64,000 nucleotides of DNA from Rhizobiales bacterium 65-79. GTDB taxonomy: Bacteria > Pseudomonadota > Alphaproteobacteria > Rhizobiales > Rhizobiaceae. The stretch is taken from the NCBI GenBank assembly GCA_001896885.1, contig MKRJ01000015.1:62001-126000 (forward strand), written 5' to 3'. The position numbers were made by a program, and so were the translations under genes. The notes beneath the pieces were generated by a model, which saw nothing but the letters and a program-made list of their open reading frames with translations, made no database searches and was not told the DNA's origin. Position 1 is the first letter of the stretch. Every line of letters begins with the position of its first letter. This document shows positions 37,695-49,242 of this stretch, one piece after another.

Positions 37695-38903
37695 ATGGCT
37701 GCCACCAACAAGAGCAAGCGCGTCATCCTGGTCTCGCAGGACAGGACGTTCCTGCAGGACACGCGCGCGGCGTTTTCCTCCTCCGAGACGATCGAGCTGG
37801 TGACGCTGGAGAAGAGCGTCATCGAGCTGCGCGGCGAGATCGAGGCTTCGGAATGCGGGGCGGCGATCTTCGACATGGATGTGTCGAGCCTGGAGCAGAT
37901 CGAATCCCTGCAGCGGGTGGTGCGCCGGCTGGAAGGCCGCGCGCCGGTTGTCGTGGTGACGCAGAAATTCGATCCCGGCGCGGTACGCATCCTCGTCCAG
38001 CTCCAGGTCGCGGATTTCCTGGTCAAGCCGATCACGACGGCCGATCTCGTGCGTTCCTGCATCCGTGCGCTGCAGGGGCCCGGGCGGCAGGAAAATGCTG
38101 AATCGCAAGTCTATACCTTCATGCCCGCCGCCGGCGGCGTCGGCGCGACGACGCTTGCGGTGCAGACCGCATTCCAGCTTCATCGCTCGGTCACCCGTGC
38201 CGCGTCGACCTGTGTCGTCGACCTCAACTTCCAGCAGGGCGCCTGCGCCGAGTACCTCGACCTCGAGCCGCGTTTCGACATCAACGAGATCGAGAACCAG
38301 CCGGAGCGGCTCGATCGCCAGCTTCTCGACGTGATGCTTTCCCGGCACGAGAGCGGGCTTTGCGTGCTCGCCGCGCCTACCGATCCGGCCGACATGCGCT
38401 CCTTCAACACCGATGTCGTGGTGCGCATGCTCGATCTCGTCTCGGCCTATTTCGACAATGTCGTCATCGACATGCCGCGCACCTGGTTCCCGTGGACGGA
38501 AACGGTGCTTCTCGGCTCGAACAAGCTCTATATCGTCTCCGAGATGACGGTGCCGTGCCTGCGTCACACGCAGCGCCTGATCAAGGCGATCCAGGACCGG
38601 ACCGCCAGGGAAGTGAAGCCGAGCGTCATCGTCAACCGCTTCGAGCAGAAGAAGTCGGGCAGCGGGATCAAGCCCTCCGACGTCGAGGAACTGCTGGGCG
38701 ATCATTTCGTCGGCGGCATCTCCAACAATTACCGGCTGGTGCGTGAGGCGGTAGATCGCGGCATGCCGATCCATGCGCTCGATCCGGAGGCGAACGTGCT
38801 GCAGGACCTGAAGCGGATCATCCTGCCGGAAGAAGTAGAGGTGGCGGCGAAGAAGCGCTCGCTTTTCTCCCTGCCGATCGGGCTCAAGAAGAAGGCGGGG
38901 TAG
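37695..38903 (+). CDS. cpaE: Tad pilus localisation ATPase-like protein CpaE/TadZ
   Basis: A 402-residue protein with an N-terminal response-regulator-like domain (KRVILVSQDRTFLQDTR, AAIFDMDVSSLEQIE, no obvious phosphorylation set) and a C-terminal ParA/MinD-type ATPase domain. The deviant Walker A reads PAAGGVGATT (residues 144-153), with Ala at both positions where MinD/ParA have Lys; this is frequent in alphaproteobacterial TadZ. It directs the secretion ATPase to the pole or assembly site. Gap of 3 bp to cpaF. Confidence 0.94.
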   Translation: MAATNKSKRVILVSQDRTFLQDTRAAFSSSETIELVTLEKSVIELRGEIEASECGAAIFDMDVSSLEQIESLQRVVRRLEGRAPVVVVTQKFDPGAVRILVQLQVADFLVKPITTADLVRSCIRALQGPGRQENAESQVYTFMPAAGGVGATTLAVQTAFQLHRSVTRAASTCVVDLNFQQGACAEYLDLEPRFDINEIENQPERLDRQLLDVMLSRHESGLCVLAAPTDPADMRSFNTDVVVRMLDLVSAYFDNVVIDMPRTWFPWTETVLLGSNKLYIVSEMTVPCLRHTQRLIKAIQDRTAREVKPSVIVNRFEQKKSGSGIKPSDVEELLGDHFVGGISNNYRLVREAVDRGMPIHALDPEANVLQDLKRIILPEEVEVAAKKRSLFSLPIGLKKKAG

Positions 38904-38906
38904 GCC

Positions 38907-40337
38907 ATGGCAAGCCGTTTCGCCACGCTGAGGGACCGCCCGAAGGAAGCGCGTCCGGTCGAACAGCCGGCCGGCGACCGGGTCGCGGCGGTCGTCATCC
39001 CCTCGGCGCGCACGGTCATCAAGGCGGCGAGAGCGGAGCCGAGCGCCGGCCAGGCCAAGACATCCAACCGCACGCTCGACGCGCGCGACCGCATCCACCG
39101 TATGGTGCTCGAGGAAATCAACCTCGTGGTGCTTGAAAAGCTGCCCAAGGCGGAGATGCAGCGGCAGATCCACGAGTTCGTCTCGGAGAAGACGCGCAAC
39201 GAAAGGCTGGCGCTGAACGTTGCCGAACTCGACGCGTTGGTGGACGACATCGTTGACGAGATGGTCGGGCTCGGGCCGCTGGAACCGCTGCTCAAGGACC
39301 CGACGATCAACGACATCCTGATCAACGGCCACGAGAACTGCTTCGTCGAGCGGCGCGGCAAGCTCGAAAAGATCCACGTCCCGTTCAAGGACGAGGCGCA
39401 TCTTCTGAGGATCATCAACAAGATCGTCGCTGCCGTCGGCCGGCGCGTCGACGAATCGCAGCCGATGGTCGATGCGCGCATGCTCGACGGCTCGCGCTTC
39501 AACGCGGCGATCCGCCCGATCGGCGTCGACGGGCCGCTGGTCTCGATCCGCAAATTCTCCAAGCACAAGCTCGGCCTGCACAAGCTGATCGAGTTCGGCG
39601 CCATCACGCAGAACATGGCCGAGGTGCTCGCCGCTGCGGTCCACGCGCGCAAGACCACCATCATCTCCGGCGGCACGGGCACCGGCAAGACGACGATGCT
39701 CAACGCGCTTTCCGCCTTCATCCCCGAGGACGAGCGGCTGATCACCATCGAGGACGCGGCCGAGCTGCAATTGCAGCAGCCGCATGTCGCGCGCATGGAG
39801 ACGCGGCCGGCGAACATCGAGGGACACGGCGAATTGAAGCAGCGCGACCTCGTCAAGAACGCGCTGCGCATGCGGCCCGACCGCGTCATCCTCGGCGAGT
39901 GCCGCGGCGAGGAGGCCTTCGACATGCTGCAGGCGATGAATACGGGCCATGAGGGATCGATGGCCACGATCCACGCCAACACGCCGCGCGACGCCGTTTC
40001 CCGCCTTGAGCAGATGCTCGGCATGACCGGCATGCCGATGACGGTGCAGTCGATCCGCAGCCAGATATCCAGCGCGATCGACATCATCGTGCAGCTGACC
40101 CGCCTTTCCGACGGCAAGCGCAAGGTGACCAGCGTGGCGGAAGTGACCGGCATGGAGGGCGACGTCATCCAGATGCAGGAGATATTCCGCTTCGTGCGCA
40201 CCGGCATGGAGGCGGACGGCACGATCAACGGGCATTTCGAGGCGACCGGCATCCGCCCGCGCTTCCTCGAGGATCTGCGCGCCATGGGGATCGAGTTCCC
40301 CGGCAAGTATTTCGAGCCGGGCATCCCGCAGGAGTAG
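38907..40337 (+). CDS. cpaF: Tad secretion ATPase CpaF/TadA
   Basis: A 476-residue type II/IV secretion ATPase that powers pilus extension and retraction. Walker A is GGTGTGKTT (255-263); the Asp box (ITIEDAAELQ), Walker B region (RPDRVILGECRGEEAFDML) and His box (TGHEGSMATIHANTP) are complete. It lies between cpaE and tadB. A palindromic element fills the gap to tadB. Confidence 0.96.
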   Translation: MASRFATLRDRPKEARPVEQPAGDRVAAVVIPSARTVIKAARAEPSAGQAKTSNRTLDARDRIHRMVLEEINLVVLEKLPKAEMQRQIHEFVSEKTRNERLALNVAELDALVDDIVDEMVGLGPLEPLLKDPTINDILINGHENCFVERRGKLEKIHVPFKDEAHLLRIINKIVAAVGRRVDESQPMVDARMLDGSRFNAAIRPIGVDGPLVSIRKFSKHKLGLHKLIEFGAITQNMAEVLAAAVHARKTTIISGGTGTGKTTMLNALSAFIPEDERLITIEDAAELQLQQPHVARMETRPANIEGHGELKQRDLVKNALRMRPDRVILGECRGEEAFDMLQAMNTGHEGSMATIHANTPRDAVSRLEQMLGMTGMPMTVQSIRSQISSAIDIIVQLTRLSDGKRKVTSVAEVTGMEGDVIQMQEIFRFVRTGMEADGTINGHFEATGIRPRFLEDLRAMGIEFPGKYFEPGIPQE

Positions 40338-40350
40338 GGAGATGTGTTGG

Positions 40351-40418
40351 TCGACCTCCACTCCGTCTAGGCTCCGCCTCGAGAGGTGGTTCGCGCAGCG
40401 AACCGGAGTGGGGGTCGA
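40351..40418. repeat. Palindromic REP-like element inside the Tad operon
   Basis: TCGACCTCCACTCCG (40351-40365) pairs with CGGAGTGGGGGTCGA (40404-40418), 14 of 15 bases in register. Inside is a perfect hairpin GGTTCGC-GCA-GCGAACC (40388-40404). It lies in the 126-bp gap between cpaF and tadB, the only sizeable gap from cpaB to tadC. It may be a dispersed palindrome and could lower read-through or stabilise the upstream mRNA. Confidence 0.65.
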
Positions 40419-40463
40419 ATTTCCCATTCCGCGGCTGCTTTCAGCTTGGGACGCAGGCCGTCC

Positions 40464-41417
40464 ATGAACCCCCTATACCTCATCTATGTCTGCGCGGCCG
40501 TGGCCGGGATCATGATCGCCGAGGCGGTCTATCTTCTCTACGCGGGGCGGAGCGACAAGCGGGCGGCGATCAACCGGCGCATGAAGCTCCAGGAAAAGAA
40601 GCTCAGCCAGGAGCAGGTGCTCATCCAGCTGCGCAAGGAGAGGGGGCTTGGCGGCCGCCGCTCGCTTTTTTCGCTTTCAGGCCTGCGCCGGCTGCGCACG
40701 CAGTCCGGCCTGACGAAACCGTTGCCGCATTTCCTCGGCATGACCTTCGGGGCGGCGTTCGGCATCGCGCTGCTCCTCCTCTGGTTCGGCGCATCGGTGA
40801 AGATCGCCGTGCTGGCGGTCCCGGTCCTGTGCCTCTTCCTGCCGATCATGTCATTGAGGTTCCTACGCAAGCGCCGCCACAAGCATTTCGGCATCCAGTT
40901 GCCGGAAGCGCTCGAACTGATCACGCGAAGCCTGAAGGCCGGCCATCCCGTGCCGGTAGCGATTTCCATGGTGGCGCGCGAGATGCCCGATCCGATCGGC
41001 ACCGAATTCGGCGTTGTGGCCGACGAGGTGACCTACGGCTCGACGCTGGTCCATGCGCTGCATTCCATGTACGAGCGCGTCGGTCACGAGGACCTGCCCC
41101 TCTTCGTGACGGCGGTGTCGATCCAGTCGAGTTCGGGGGGCAATCTCCGCGAGATCCTGGATGGGCTGTCGGGGACGATCCGGGAGCGCGGCAAGCTGCG
41201 CCGCAAGGTGCGCGCGATCTCCACCGAGGGCCGCATCTCGGCCTATATCCTGACCGCCGTGCCGGCGCTCCTGATGGCCGCGATCTTCGTGCTGATGCCG
41301 GATTTCTACGGCAAGGTGTGGGACGTGCCGAAGACCTGGTACCTGCTCGGCGGATCGGTGTTCTGGCTGCTGATCGGCAACGCGATGATGTTCAAGATGG
41401 CGAACTTCAGGTTCTGA
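40464..41417 (+). CDS. tadB: Tad pilus inner-membrane platform protein TadB
   Basis: A 317-residue inner-membrane protein of the GspF/T2SSF family. It has an N-terminal membrane segment (LIYVCAAVAGIMIAEAVYLL), a cytoplasmic basic region, a hydrophobic pair near 90-130 and the T2SSF domain (PEALELITRSLKAGHPVPVA), ending with two C-terminal helices. With TadC it forms the platform moved by CpaF. The ATG at 40464 was chosen; upstream open frame lies in a palindromic repeat. It is 1 bp from tadC. Confidence 0.93.
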   Translation: MNPLYLIYVCAAVAGIMIAEAVYLLYAGRSDKRAAINRRMKLQEKKLSQEQVLIQLRKERGLGGRRSLFSLSGLRRLRTQSGLTKPLPHFLGMTFGAAFGIALLLLWFGASVKIAVLAVPVLCLFLPIMSLRFLRKRRHKHFGIQLPEALELITRSLKAGHPVPVAISMVAREMPDPIGTEFGVVADEVTYGSTLVHALHSMYERVGHEDLPLFVTAVSIQSSSGGNLREILDGLSGTIRERGKLRRKVRAISTEGRISAYILTAVPALLMAAIFVLMPDFYGKVWDVPKTWYLLGGSVFWLLIGNAMMFKMANFRF

Positions 41418-41418
41418 C

Positions 41419-42366
41419 ATGGACGCGCTCTCGACATTCGGCGGCATGCTTCCGGTGGCGTTTCTCCTGCTCGTCGCAGGGGGAACGGTACTCGTCTGGC
41501 CGTTGGTCGCCCGGCGGCAGGAACGCAGCGAGCTGAAACGCAGGCTGCGCGTGGACGGCACCGCCGAAGCCGAAGGGGAAGCGGAGGCGCGGCCGCAGAA
41601 GGGAAACGTGGTGCGCGAGAAGGCGGCGCGCACCGCACAGGAATTCTACGCCAGGACCGATCCCGAAAACGTGGCACGGCTGCGTCTCAAGCTCATCCAG
41701 GCGGGCTATATGGACCCGCGCGCCGTCGGCATGTTCTTCCTCGTGCGCTTCGCGGCGCTTGCCGTCGGCGTGGTGCTGGCGCTGGCGCTCGGCATGTGGT
41801 TCGGCTCGGACGCCTCCCGGCTCAATCGCTGGATATTCGTCGGCATGGTCGGCATCCTCGGTTATTTCCTGCCGGGGCTGGTGCTGACGCAGAAGGTGCG
41901 GAAAAAGATGCGGGAATACCGCAACGGCTTCCCCGATTTCATGGATCTCATGATCGTCTGCTCGGATGCCGGCATGAGCATGGAAGCGGGCATAGAACGC
42001 GTCTCGAAGGAACTGCAGATGACCTATCCGTCGCTGGCGGAAAATCTGCAGCTCGTTTCGCTCGAATTGCGCGCCGGACGCAGCCTCGACGACGCGCTGA
42101 AGGCGCTTTCCGACCGGCTCAGCCTCGACGAGGTGCGCTCCTTCGCCACGCTTCTTCAGCAGTCGAAGGAACTTGGCACCAGCCTTGCGGGCGCGCTCAG
42201 GGTCTTTTCCGACGAGATGCGCCACAAGCGAATGTTGCTCGCGGAGGAAAAGGCGCATGCGCTGCCGGCGAAGATGTCGGTGCCGGTGACGGTCTGCATC
42301 CTGCCGGTCGTGCTGATGATCGCGATCATCCCGGTGATCGTCCGGATGACGACGATGACGCACTGA
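41419..42366 (+). CDS. tadC: Tad pilus inner-membrane platform protein TadC
   Basis: A 315-residue inner-membrane protein, also T2SSF family. It has an N-terminal helix (MLPVAFLLLVAGGTVLVWPL), two mid helices (FLVRFAALAVGVVLALALGM, IFVGMVGILGYFLPGLVL), the T2SSF core (GFPDFMDLMIVCSDAGMSME) and C-terminal helices. It starts 1 bp after tadB, so it is translationally tied to it. Confidence 0.93.
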   Translation: MDALSTFGGMLPVAFLLLVAGGTVLVWPLVARRQERSELKRRLRVDGTAEAEGEAEARPQKGNVVREKAARTAQEFYARTDPENVARLRLKLIQAGYMDPRAVGMFFLVRFAALAVGVVLALALGMWFGSDASRLNRWIFVGMVGILGYFLPGLVLTQKVRKKMREYRNGFPDFMDLMIVCSDAGMSMEAGIERVSKELQMTYPSLAENLQLVSLELRAGRSLDDALKALSDRLSLDEVRSFATLLQQSKELGTSLAGALRVFSDEMRHKRMLLAEEKAHALPAKMSVPVTVCILPVVLMIAIIPVIVRMTTMTH

Positions 42367-42514
42367 GGCGGCCCGATCCGCGATTTCTTAACGAGCGCTT
42401 GATTTCCGGACTCAATCTGAAGGCTGTTCGGCACGGAAGCTTAATCAGCCTGTTCTAAAGTAGCCCATCGAATAAGCGCCCGGCGAACGGGCCGGCAGGG
42501 GCAGGGCAGGGGCA

Positions 42515-42985
42515 ATGCAAACCAGAACGTTCCTCGCATGCGCGCTTCTCGGCGCGGCATTCATGGTTTCGGGGTGCACGACCAATCCGGTCGACGCGCT
42601 CTCGACGACATCGATCGCGCCGCCTTCGAAGGACATCAGCGCCGATGATCTGAGGCAGGGCAAGGCGCAGTTCCGCGACGGCAATTACGGCCTCGCCGAG
42701 AAGCATTTCCGCCAGGCGGTGGAACTGCGCTCGGACAACGCCGAGGCGTGGATGGGGCTCGCCGCCTGCTACGACGAACTCGGCCGCTTCGACTTCGCCG
42801 ACCGCGCCTACGACCAGCTCCTGAAGGTCGCCGGCAGGCGCCCGCGCATCGTCAACAATATGGGCTATTCCCAGCTTCTGCGTGGCAACAAGAAGAAGGC
42901 GCGCGTGCTCCTCATGGAAGCCGAGCGCGCGCTTCCCGGCGACAAGCTGGTCGAGGCGAACATCGCCCTGTTGAACAAGGGGTGA
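42515..42985 (+). CDS. tadD: TPR lipoprotein TadD
   Basis: A 156-residue lipoprotein: signal peptide with lipobox FMVSGC (Cys21), then TPR motifs (ADDLRQGKAQFRDGNYGLAE..., AEAWMGLAACYDELGRFDFA, IVNNMGYSQLLRGNKKKARV). TadD acts as an outer-membrane-linked pilotin/assembly factor in Tad pilus systems. It is separated from tadC by 148 bp with no gene, so it may have its own promoter. It is the last Tad gene seen. Confidence 0.9.
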   Translation: MQTRTFLACALLGAAFMVSGCTTNPVDALSTTSIAPPSKDISADDLRQGKAQFRDGNYGLAEKHFRQAVELRSDNAEAWMGLAACYDELGRFDFADRAYDQLLKVAGRRPRIVNNMGYSQLLRGNKKKARVLLMEAERALPGDKLVEANIALLNKG

Positions 42986-43034
42986 GGGCGAGCGGTATTA
43001 TCAGCCTTCGGTTGAAGGCAGCGATAGTTCAATC

Positions 43035-43278
43035 TTAGCTTTGCATATTGAAGGCGCGGGCGGGCGCGCCCCGGCAGATCAATCTCATCAATCGGGGCGT
43101 TCAACACCAAATCCGCAAGGGACGGATATTCCGCCGCGAGCTTGCGCTGGAGCTCTTCGGACACAACCATGACAGAAGTGCTGTCTGGCCGCTCAGTGCG
43201 TTGCGGACCGTCGGTAAGCGTGGCATCGACAAGATTCGAAATATTGGCCCTTGTCTCCGATTTCGACCGCGACTTCAT
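43035..43278 (-). pseudogene. Phd/YefM-like antitoxin remnant with a frameshift near its end
   Basis: From the ATG at 43278 (with GGAG 6 nt upstream) the frame reads MKSRSKSETRANISNLVDAT, then GPQRTERPDSTSVMVVSEEL and LVLNAPIDEIDLPGRARP, a clear Phd-type antitoxin pattern. It then fails to stop and runs into tadD on the opposite strand. In another frame, directly after a GC-rich run (43058-43071), the sequence gives RAFNMQS and a TAA (43035-43037), a normal Phd ending. A small indel in the GC run is the simplest explanation. No partner toxin adjoins it except the HigBA pair upstream. Confidence 0.55.
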
Positions 43279-43338
43279 CACTCGCTCCAAAGATTTTCAA
43301 ATGTATGGGGTCTGTTGATCGCGGGCTCAGGGACCGAG

Positions 43339-43632
43339 CTATATCGCTGAATCCTGGTCCGGCAGCAATTCCATACGAAGACGGGTGCCGGTGGCCGCGG
43401 CGTAGCGGCGGAGCGTGGACAGCGAAGGTGATATGCTGCCGCTTTCGAGCCGCGCTATGGCGGACTGGGTCGTCCCGATCCTTTTTGCCAATTCGGCCTG
43501 TGAGAGCTTCGCGTCATTGCGTGCTCGGATAAGCGTCTCGATGATCGTATATTCGGCGTCCGCCTCCGCATAATGACTGCGGAATTCCGGGTCGTTCATC
43601 CAGCGCTTCTTCAGTTCGGACAATTTCGTCAT
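43339..43632 (-). CDS. HigA-like XRE antitoxin
   Basis: A 97-residue protein with a helix-turn-helix of the XRE type (LSQAELAKRIGTTQSAIARLESG) in its second half, and an N-terminal helical part (ELKKRWMNDPEFRSHYAEAD) that should bind the toxin. It overlaps the preceding toxin gene by 4 nt; in HigBA systems the antitoxin is encoded second, as here, and represses the operon. The pair lies between the Tad locus and gcvP. Confidence 0.88.
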   Translation of the reverse strand: MTKLSELKKRWMNDPEFRSHYAEADAEYTIIETLIRARNDAKLSQAELAKRIGTTQSAIARLESGSISPSLSTLRRYAAATGTRLRMELLPDQDSAI

Positions 43633-43955
43633 TGCTTCACCATCGCCATTCGTTTGCGCGCCAACGCAAGCGCACCCGCAGGAAGCTTCTGTGACTTCTT
43701 CGTGAAGGCATGCAATACGATCACGCGCCGGCCGGCCATGGTCACATATATGCCTCTGGCAATTCCCTCTCTTGCCTTTGCGCGCAACTCCCAGAGCTTG
43801 CCTTCAATGTGTTTCACATGCGGTTCGCGCATCCGTTCCAGGCCGAGCGCCTCCACCATCTCCATCAAACGCAGGAGGCGCGCCCGCAAAGAAGCGGGCA
43901 GGCTTTCAATCTCTGTATCGACGTCGTGGCTGAGTGTCTCGACCGTCCATCGCAT
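43629..43955 (-). CDS. HigB-like toxin (RelE/Gp49 superfamily)
   Basis: A 108-residue toxin of the RelE/HigB (phage Gp49-like) type. Typical features are the N-terminal helices TEIESLPASLRARLLRLMEM, the basic strand KHIEGKLWELRAKAREGI and the C-terminal RVIVLHAFTKKSQKLP, where the catalytic basic residues lie. Such toxins cut mRNA on the ribosome. It begins the two-gene operon (toxin first), 51 bp downstream of the gcvP stop on the same strand. Confidence 0.88.
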   Translation of the reverse strand: MRWTVETLSHDVDTEIESLPASLRARLLRLMEMVEALGLERMREPHVKHIEGKLWELRAKAREGIARGIYVTMAGRRVIVLHAFTKKSQKLPAGALALARKRMAMVKQ

Positions 43956-44006
43956 TTATGCGATAAATAGCGTATTAGCTATATTTATGCAACCACCGGA
44001 GTGGCC

Positions 44007-46808
<2,802 letters not shown>

Positions 46809-46841
46809 GCTGCGATCCTGCCTGAGATTGATGCCGGTAGT

Positions 46842-47210
46842 TCAGCCGATCAGTTTCTTGTAGGCGGCTTCGTCCATCAGGCCCGAAAGCTGGCCTTGAT
46901 CGGAAAGCTTCATCTTCCACAGCCAGCCGTCGCCGGAAGATGCCGAGTTGACCAGAGCCGGCTCGCTCGAAAGCTTGTCGTTGACGTCGGTGATCTCGCC
47001 ATCGACCGGCGCATAGACGTCGGAAGCGGCCTTCACCGATTCCACCACGACGGCGGCTTCGCCCTTGGAGACCTTGCGGCCCTTTTCCGGCAATTCGACG
47101 AAGACGATGTCGCCGAGCTGTTCCTGCGCGTAATCGGTAATGCCGATGGTCGCCACGCCGTTCTCGACGCTGATCCATTCGTGATCTTCGGTGAAATAGG
47201 TGGTCGCCAT
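46842..47210 (-). CDS. gcvH: Glycine cleavage system H protein
   Basis: A 122-residue lipoyl carrier that shuttles the aminomethyl group between GcvP, GcvT and lipoamide dehydrogenase. The lipoylation site is Lys60 in [15 protein letters not shown]. The ATG at 47210 gives the family length; 16 codons of open frame before it overlap gcvT and are not used. It starts 7 bp after the gcvT stop with AAAGGA upstream. Confidence 0.97.
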   Translation of the reverse strand: MATTYFTEDHEWISVENGVATIGITDYAQEQLGDIVFVELPEKGRKVSKGEAAVVVESVKAASDVYAPVDGEITDVNDKLSSEPALVNSASSGDGWLWKMKLSDQGQLSGLMDEAAYKKLIG

Positions 47211-47217
47211 ATCGGGA

Positions 47218-48324
47218 CTATCCTTTGCGGTAGTGGTGAGGGACGAAGGGGAGGGCATGCACGGTCACGGGAAGCCTGTTGCCGCGCACGTCGGCGAAAA
47301 GGCGCGTTCCCGGTTTGGCAAGTTCAGCGGCGACGTAGCCCATCGCGACCGGAGCCTCGGCGCTCGGGCCAAAGCCGCCCGAGGTGACCCGCCCCGCGCG
47401 TTCGCCGCTTTCCGCGAAGAGTTCGACGCCGCCGCGTATCGGCTGGCGGCCATCGGGTTTCAGGCCCACGCGCTTTTCCGCAGGGCCTGCCGTGGTCTTC
47501 CTTGCCAGTATATCGGCGCCGATGAAGCGGCCCTTCTCGCGCACGGTTTTCGGGATCGCCCACATGAGCGCGGCGGAGACAGGATCGGTGGCGGGATCGA
47601 TGTCCTGTCCATGCAGGCAGAGTCCGGCCTCGAGGCGCAGGCTGTCGCGGGCGGCGAGACCGACCCATTGTACCCGCTCGTCGGCGAGCAGGTTTTCGGC
47701 GAGCGCCATTCCGTCCTTCGCCGGCACGGCGATCTCGAAGCCGTCCTCGCCCGTATAGCCGGACCGCGTCAGGAACCAGCCGGGCCGCGGCTCGAAACCG
47801 TGCATGAAGCCCAGATGCGCCGCGTCGATGCCGGCGGCGGTCAGCACAGCCTCGGCATCCGGCCCCTGCAACGCCAGAAAGACGCGTTCCAACGGCTCGA
47901 CCTTGCAATCTAAATCCTTCGCCACGGCCCTCAGACGCTCTTCGTCGGCTGCCGCGTTGCCGGCATTGGCGACGACCATGAAGCGATGTGCGCCCAGGCG
48001 GGTGACGATCAGATCGTCGAGGATGCCGGCATGCTCGTCGAGCAGGAGCGTATATTTCGACTGGCCGTGATCGAGCGCCGCGGCATCCAGCGGGCAGGCG
48101 CGGTCGAGAAAGGCGACGACGTCCGGACCCGCCACCTCGAAGAGCTTCATGTGCGAGATGTCGAACAGCCCGGCATGGGCGCGCGTATGAAGATGTTCCT
48201 TCATGACGCCGAGGGGATAGCTGATCGGCATCGACCAGCCGGCGAACGGGCCGAAGCGTGCGCCGGCCGCCTTGTGCATCGCTTCGAGAGGGAGGGTCTT
48301 CGTCGCCGTTTCTTCGCTGCTCAT
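47218..48324 (-). CDS. gcvT: Glycine cleavage system T protein (aminomethyltransferase)
   Basis: A 368-residue tetrahydrofolate-dependent enzyme that releases ammonia and makes methylene-THF from the H-protein-bound group. Family hallmarks include [46 protein letters not shown] and [15 protein letters not shown]. The ATG has GGAGAAGTC directly upstream. It is the first gene after the tandem glycine riboswitch. Confidence 0.97.
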   Translation of the reverse strand: MSSEETATKTLPLEAMHKAAGARFGPFAGWSMPISYPLGVMKEHLHTRAHAGLFDISHMKLFEVAGPDVVAFLDRACPLDAAALDHGQSKYTLLLDEHAGILDDLIVTRLGAHRFMVVANAGNAAADEERLRAVAKDLDCKVEPLERVFLALQGPDAEAVLTAAGIDAAHLGFMHGFEPRPGWFLTRSGYTGEDGFEIAVPAKDGMALAENLLADERVQWVGLAARDSLRLEAGLCLHGQDIDPATDPVSAALMWAIPKTVREKGRFIGADILARKTTAGPAEKRVGLKPDGRQPIRGGVELFAESGERAGRVTSGGFGPSAEAPVAMGYVAAELAKPGTRLFADVRGNRLPVTVHALPFVPHHYRKG

Positions 48325-48371
48325 GACTTCTCCAGAAAAGCACGCAAGCGGCCGCCGAAGCGGCCATTCCG

Positions 48372-48549
48372 TGCCCCTCTGTCTGAAGCCTGAGAGACTC
48401 GCGCACCCGGAACCCTGTCGGTTGCGCTTACACCTTCGGCGCGGGGTCGCCCCCGACTTTCCAGAGTGTCTTTCCCGTCAACGGTTCTTTTGCCTGAGAG
48501 ATTTCGGGCGATTTCCCCTTCGGCGGCCGCTCTCGCGACTCTCTCCCGC
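48372..48549 (-). promoter_or_regulatory. Tandem glycine riboswitch (gcvT leader)
   Basis: Read on the minus strand, the leader contains two glycine aptamers in a row. Aptamer I (about 48549 to 48481) has GCGGGAGAGAGTC, CCGAAGGGG and CTCTCAGGCAAAAGAACCG. Aptamer II (about 48474 to 48372) has ACTCTGGAAAGTC, CCGAAGGTGTAAGCGC and GTCTCTCAGGCTTCAGACAG. These are the conserved blocks of the glycine riboswitch family, which typically turns on gcv expression when glycine is present. It ends about 48 nt before the gcvT start. Confidence 0.93.
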
Positions 48550-48607
48550 AAACGGTTGGAGCCGAAGCTCCCGACGGGCGAATGCTTACCTCACAGCAGC
48601 GAGGATG

Positions 48608-49012
48608 TCACTCCCCCGCCGTCAGCTCTTCCAGAAGCGATTTGTTGATCCGTCCGAGATTGCCGAGCTCCTTGCCGATCCGCCCGATCAGTTCGCCTGT
48701 TTCCTCATGCAGCGAAGTCAGCTTCTCCAACTGGCTGGCAACTTTCTCGGCGCTTGCGCGCTCCACCGGCTCGACGGGCGAAGTGCCGACGCCATGGAGC
48801 AGCCACGATATCGAGACGCCGAGCAGGCCGGACAGCATGTTCAGCCGATGCGTCGCTGGCTGCGAGCGGTCGCGCTCCCAGGCGTTCACCGTGGCCACCT
48901 TGACGCCGAGTCGCCAGGCGAGATCCTTCGTCGTCAGGGCAGCGGCTTCGCGGGCGCGCGAAAGCCGTCCGCCCATCGTGTCCATGTCCGGCGTTTGTTC
49001 ATAGATGTTCAT
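48608..49012 (-). CDS. XRE-family helix-turn-helix regulator
   Basis: A 134-residue regulator starting MNIYEQTPDMDTMGGRLSRA. The XRE helix-turn-helix lies at about residues 12-60 (LTTKDLAWRLGVKVATVNAWE), and a C-terminal helical part (KVASQLEKLTSLHEETGELI) probably dimerises. It encodes no ligand domain. The ATG at 49012 matches the usual rhizobial N-terminus; a start at 49060 adds 16 residues. It lies just upstream of the glycine riboswitch on the same strand, and its target is unknown. Confidence 0.87.
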   Translation of the reverse strand: MNIYEQTPDMDTMGGRLSRAREAAALTTKDLAWRLGVKVATVNAWERDRSQPATHRLNMLSGLLGVSISWLLHGVGTSPVEPVERASAEKVASQLEKLTSLHEETGELIGRIGKELGNLGRINKSLLEELTAGE

Positions 49013-49242
49013 GGTGTTCGGCACCCCCTCGTTTCCGCTCATTTGATGGGATTGATCCATGTCGCTTTTTCGACATCATCCACCAATATAGCGACGAGGC
49101 GGCGAGGGGCAACCTTGCTTGCGGATTTACTGCCGGCCGGCAGTCACATACCGTCGGTATTTCTCCGGGCTTCATCCGCAGGTTCGTCATCCCTGTTTTC
49201 ACGGCCCGCTTCGCTCCGGAAACCGGGATGACGGAGATCCTT

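Noticed and set aside
37257-40427. 1056-codon open frame opposite the Tad genes
   Set aside because: Low-complexity His/Arg/Asp-rich translation opposite cpaC, cpaE and cpaF; no family similarity or ribosome site.
42865-43034. Read-through of the Phd-like frame into tadD
   Set aside because: The added residues overlap tadD on the opposite strand and resemble nothing; a frameshift better explains the missing stop.
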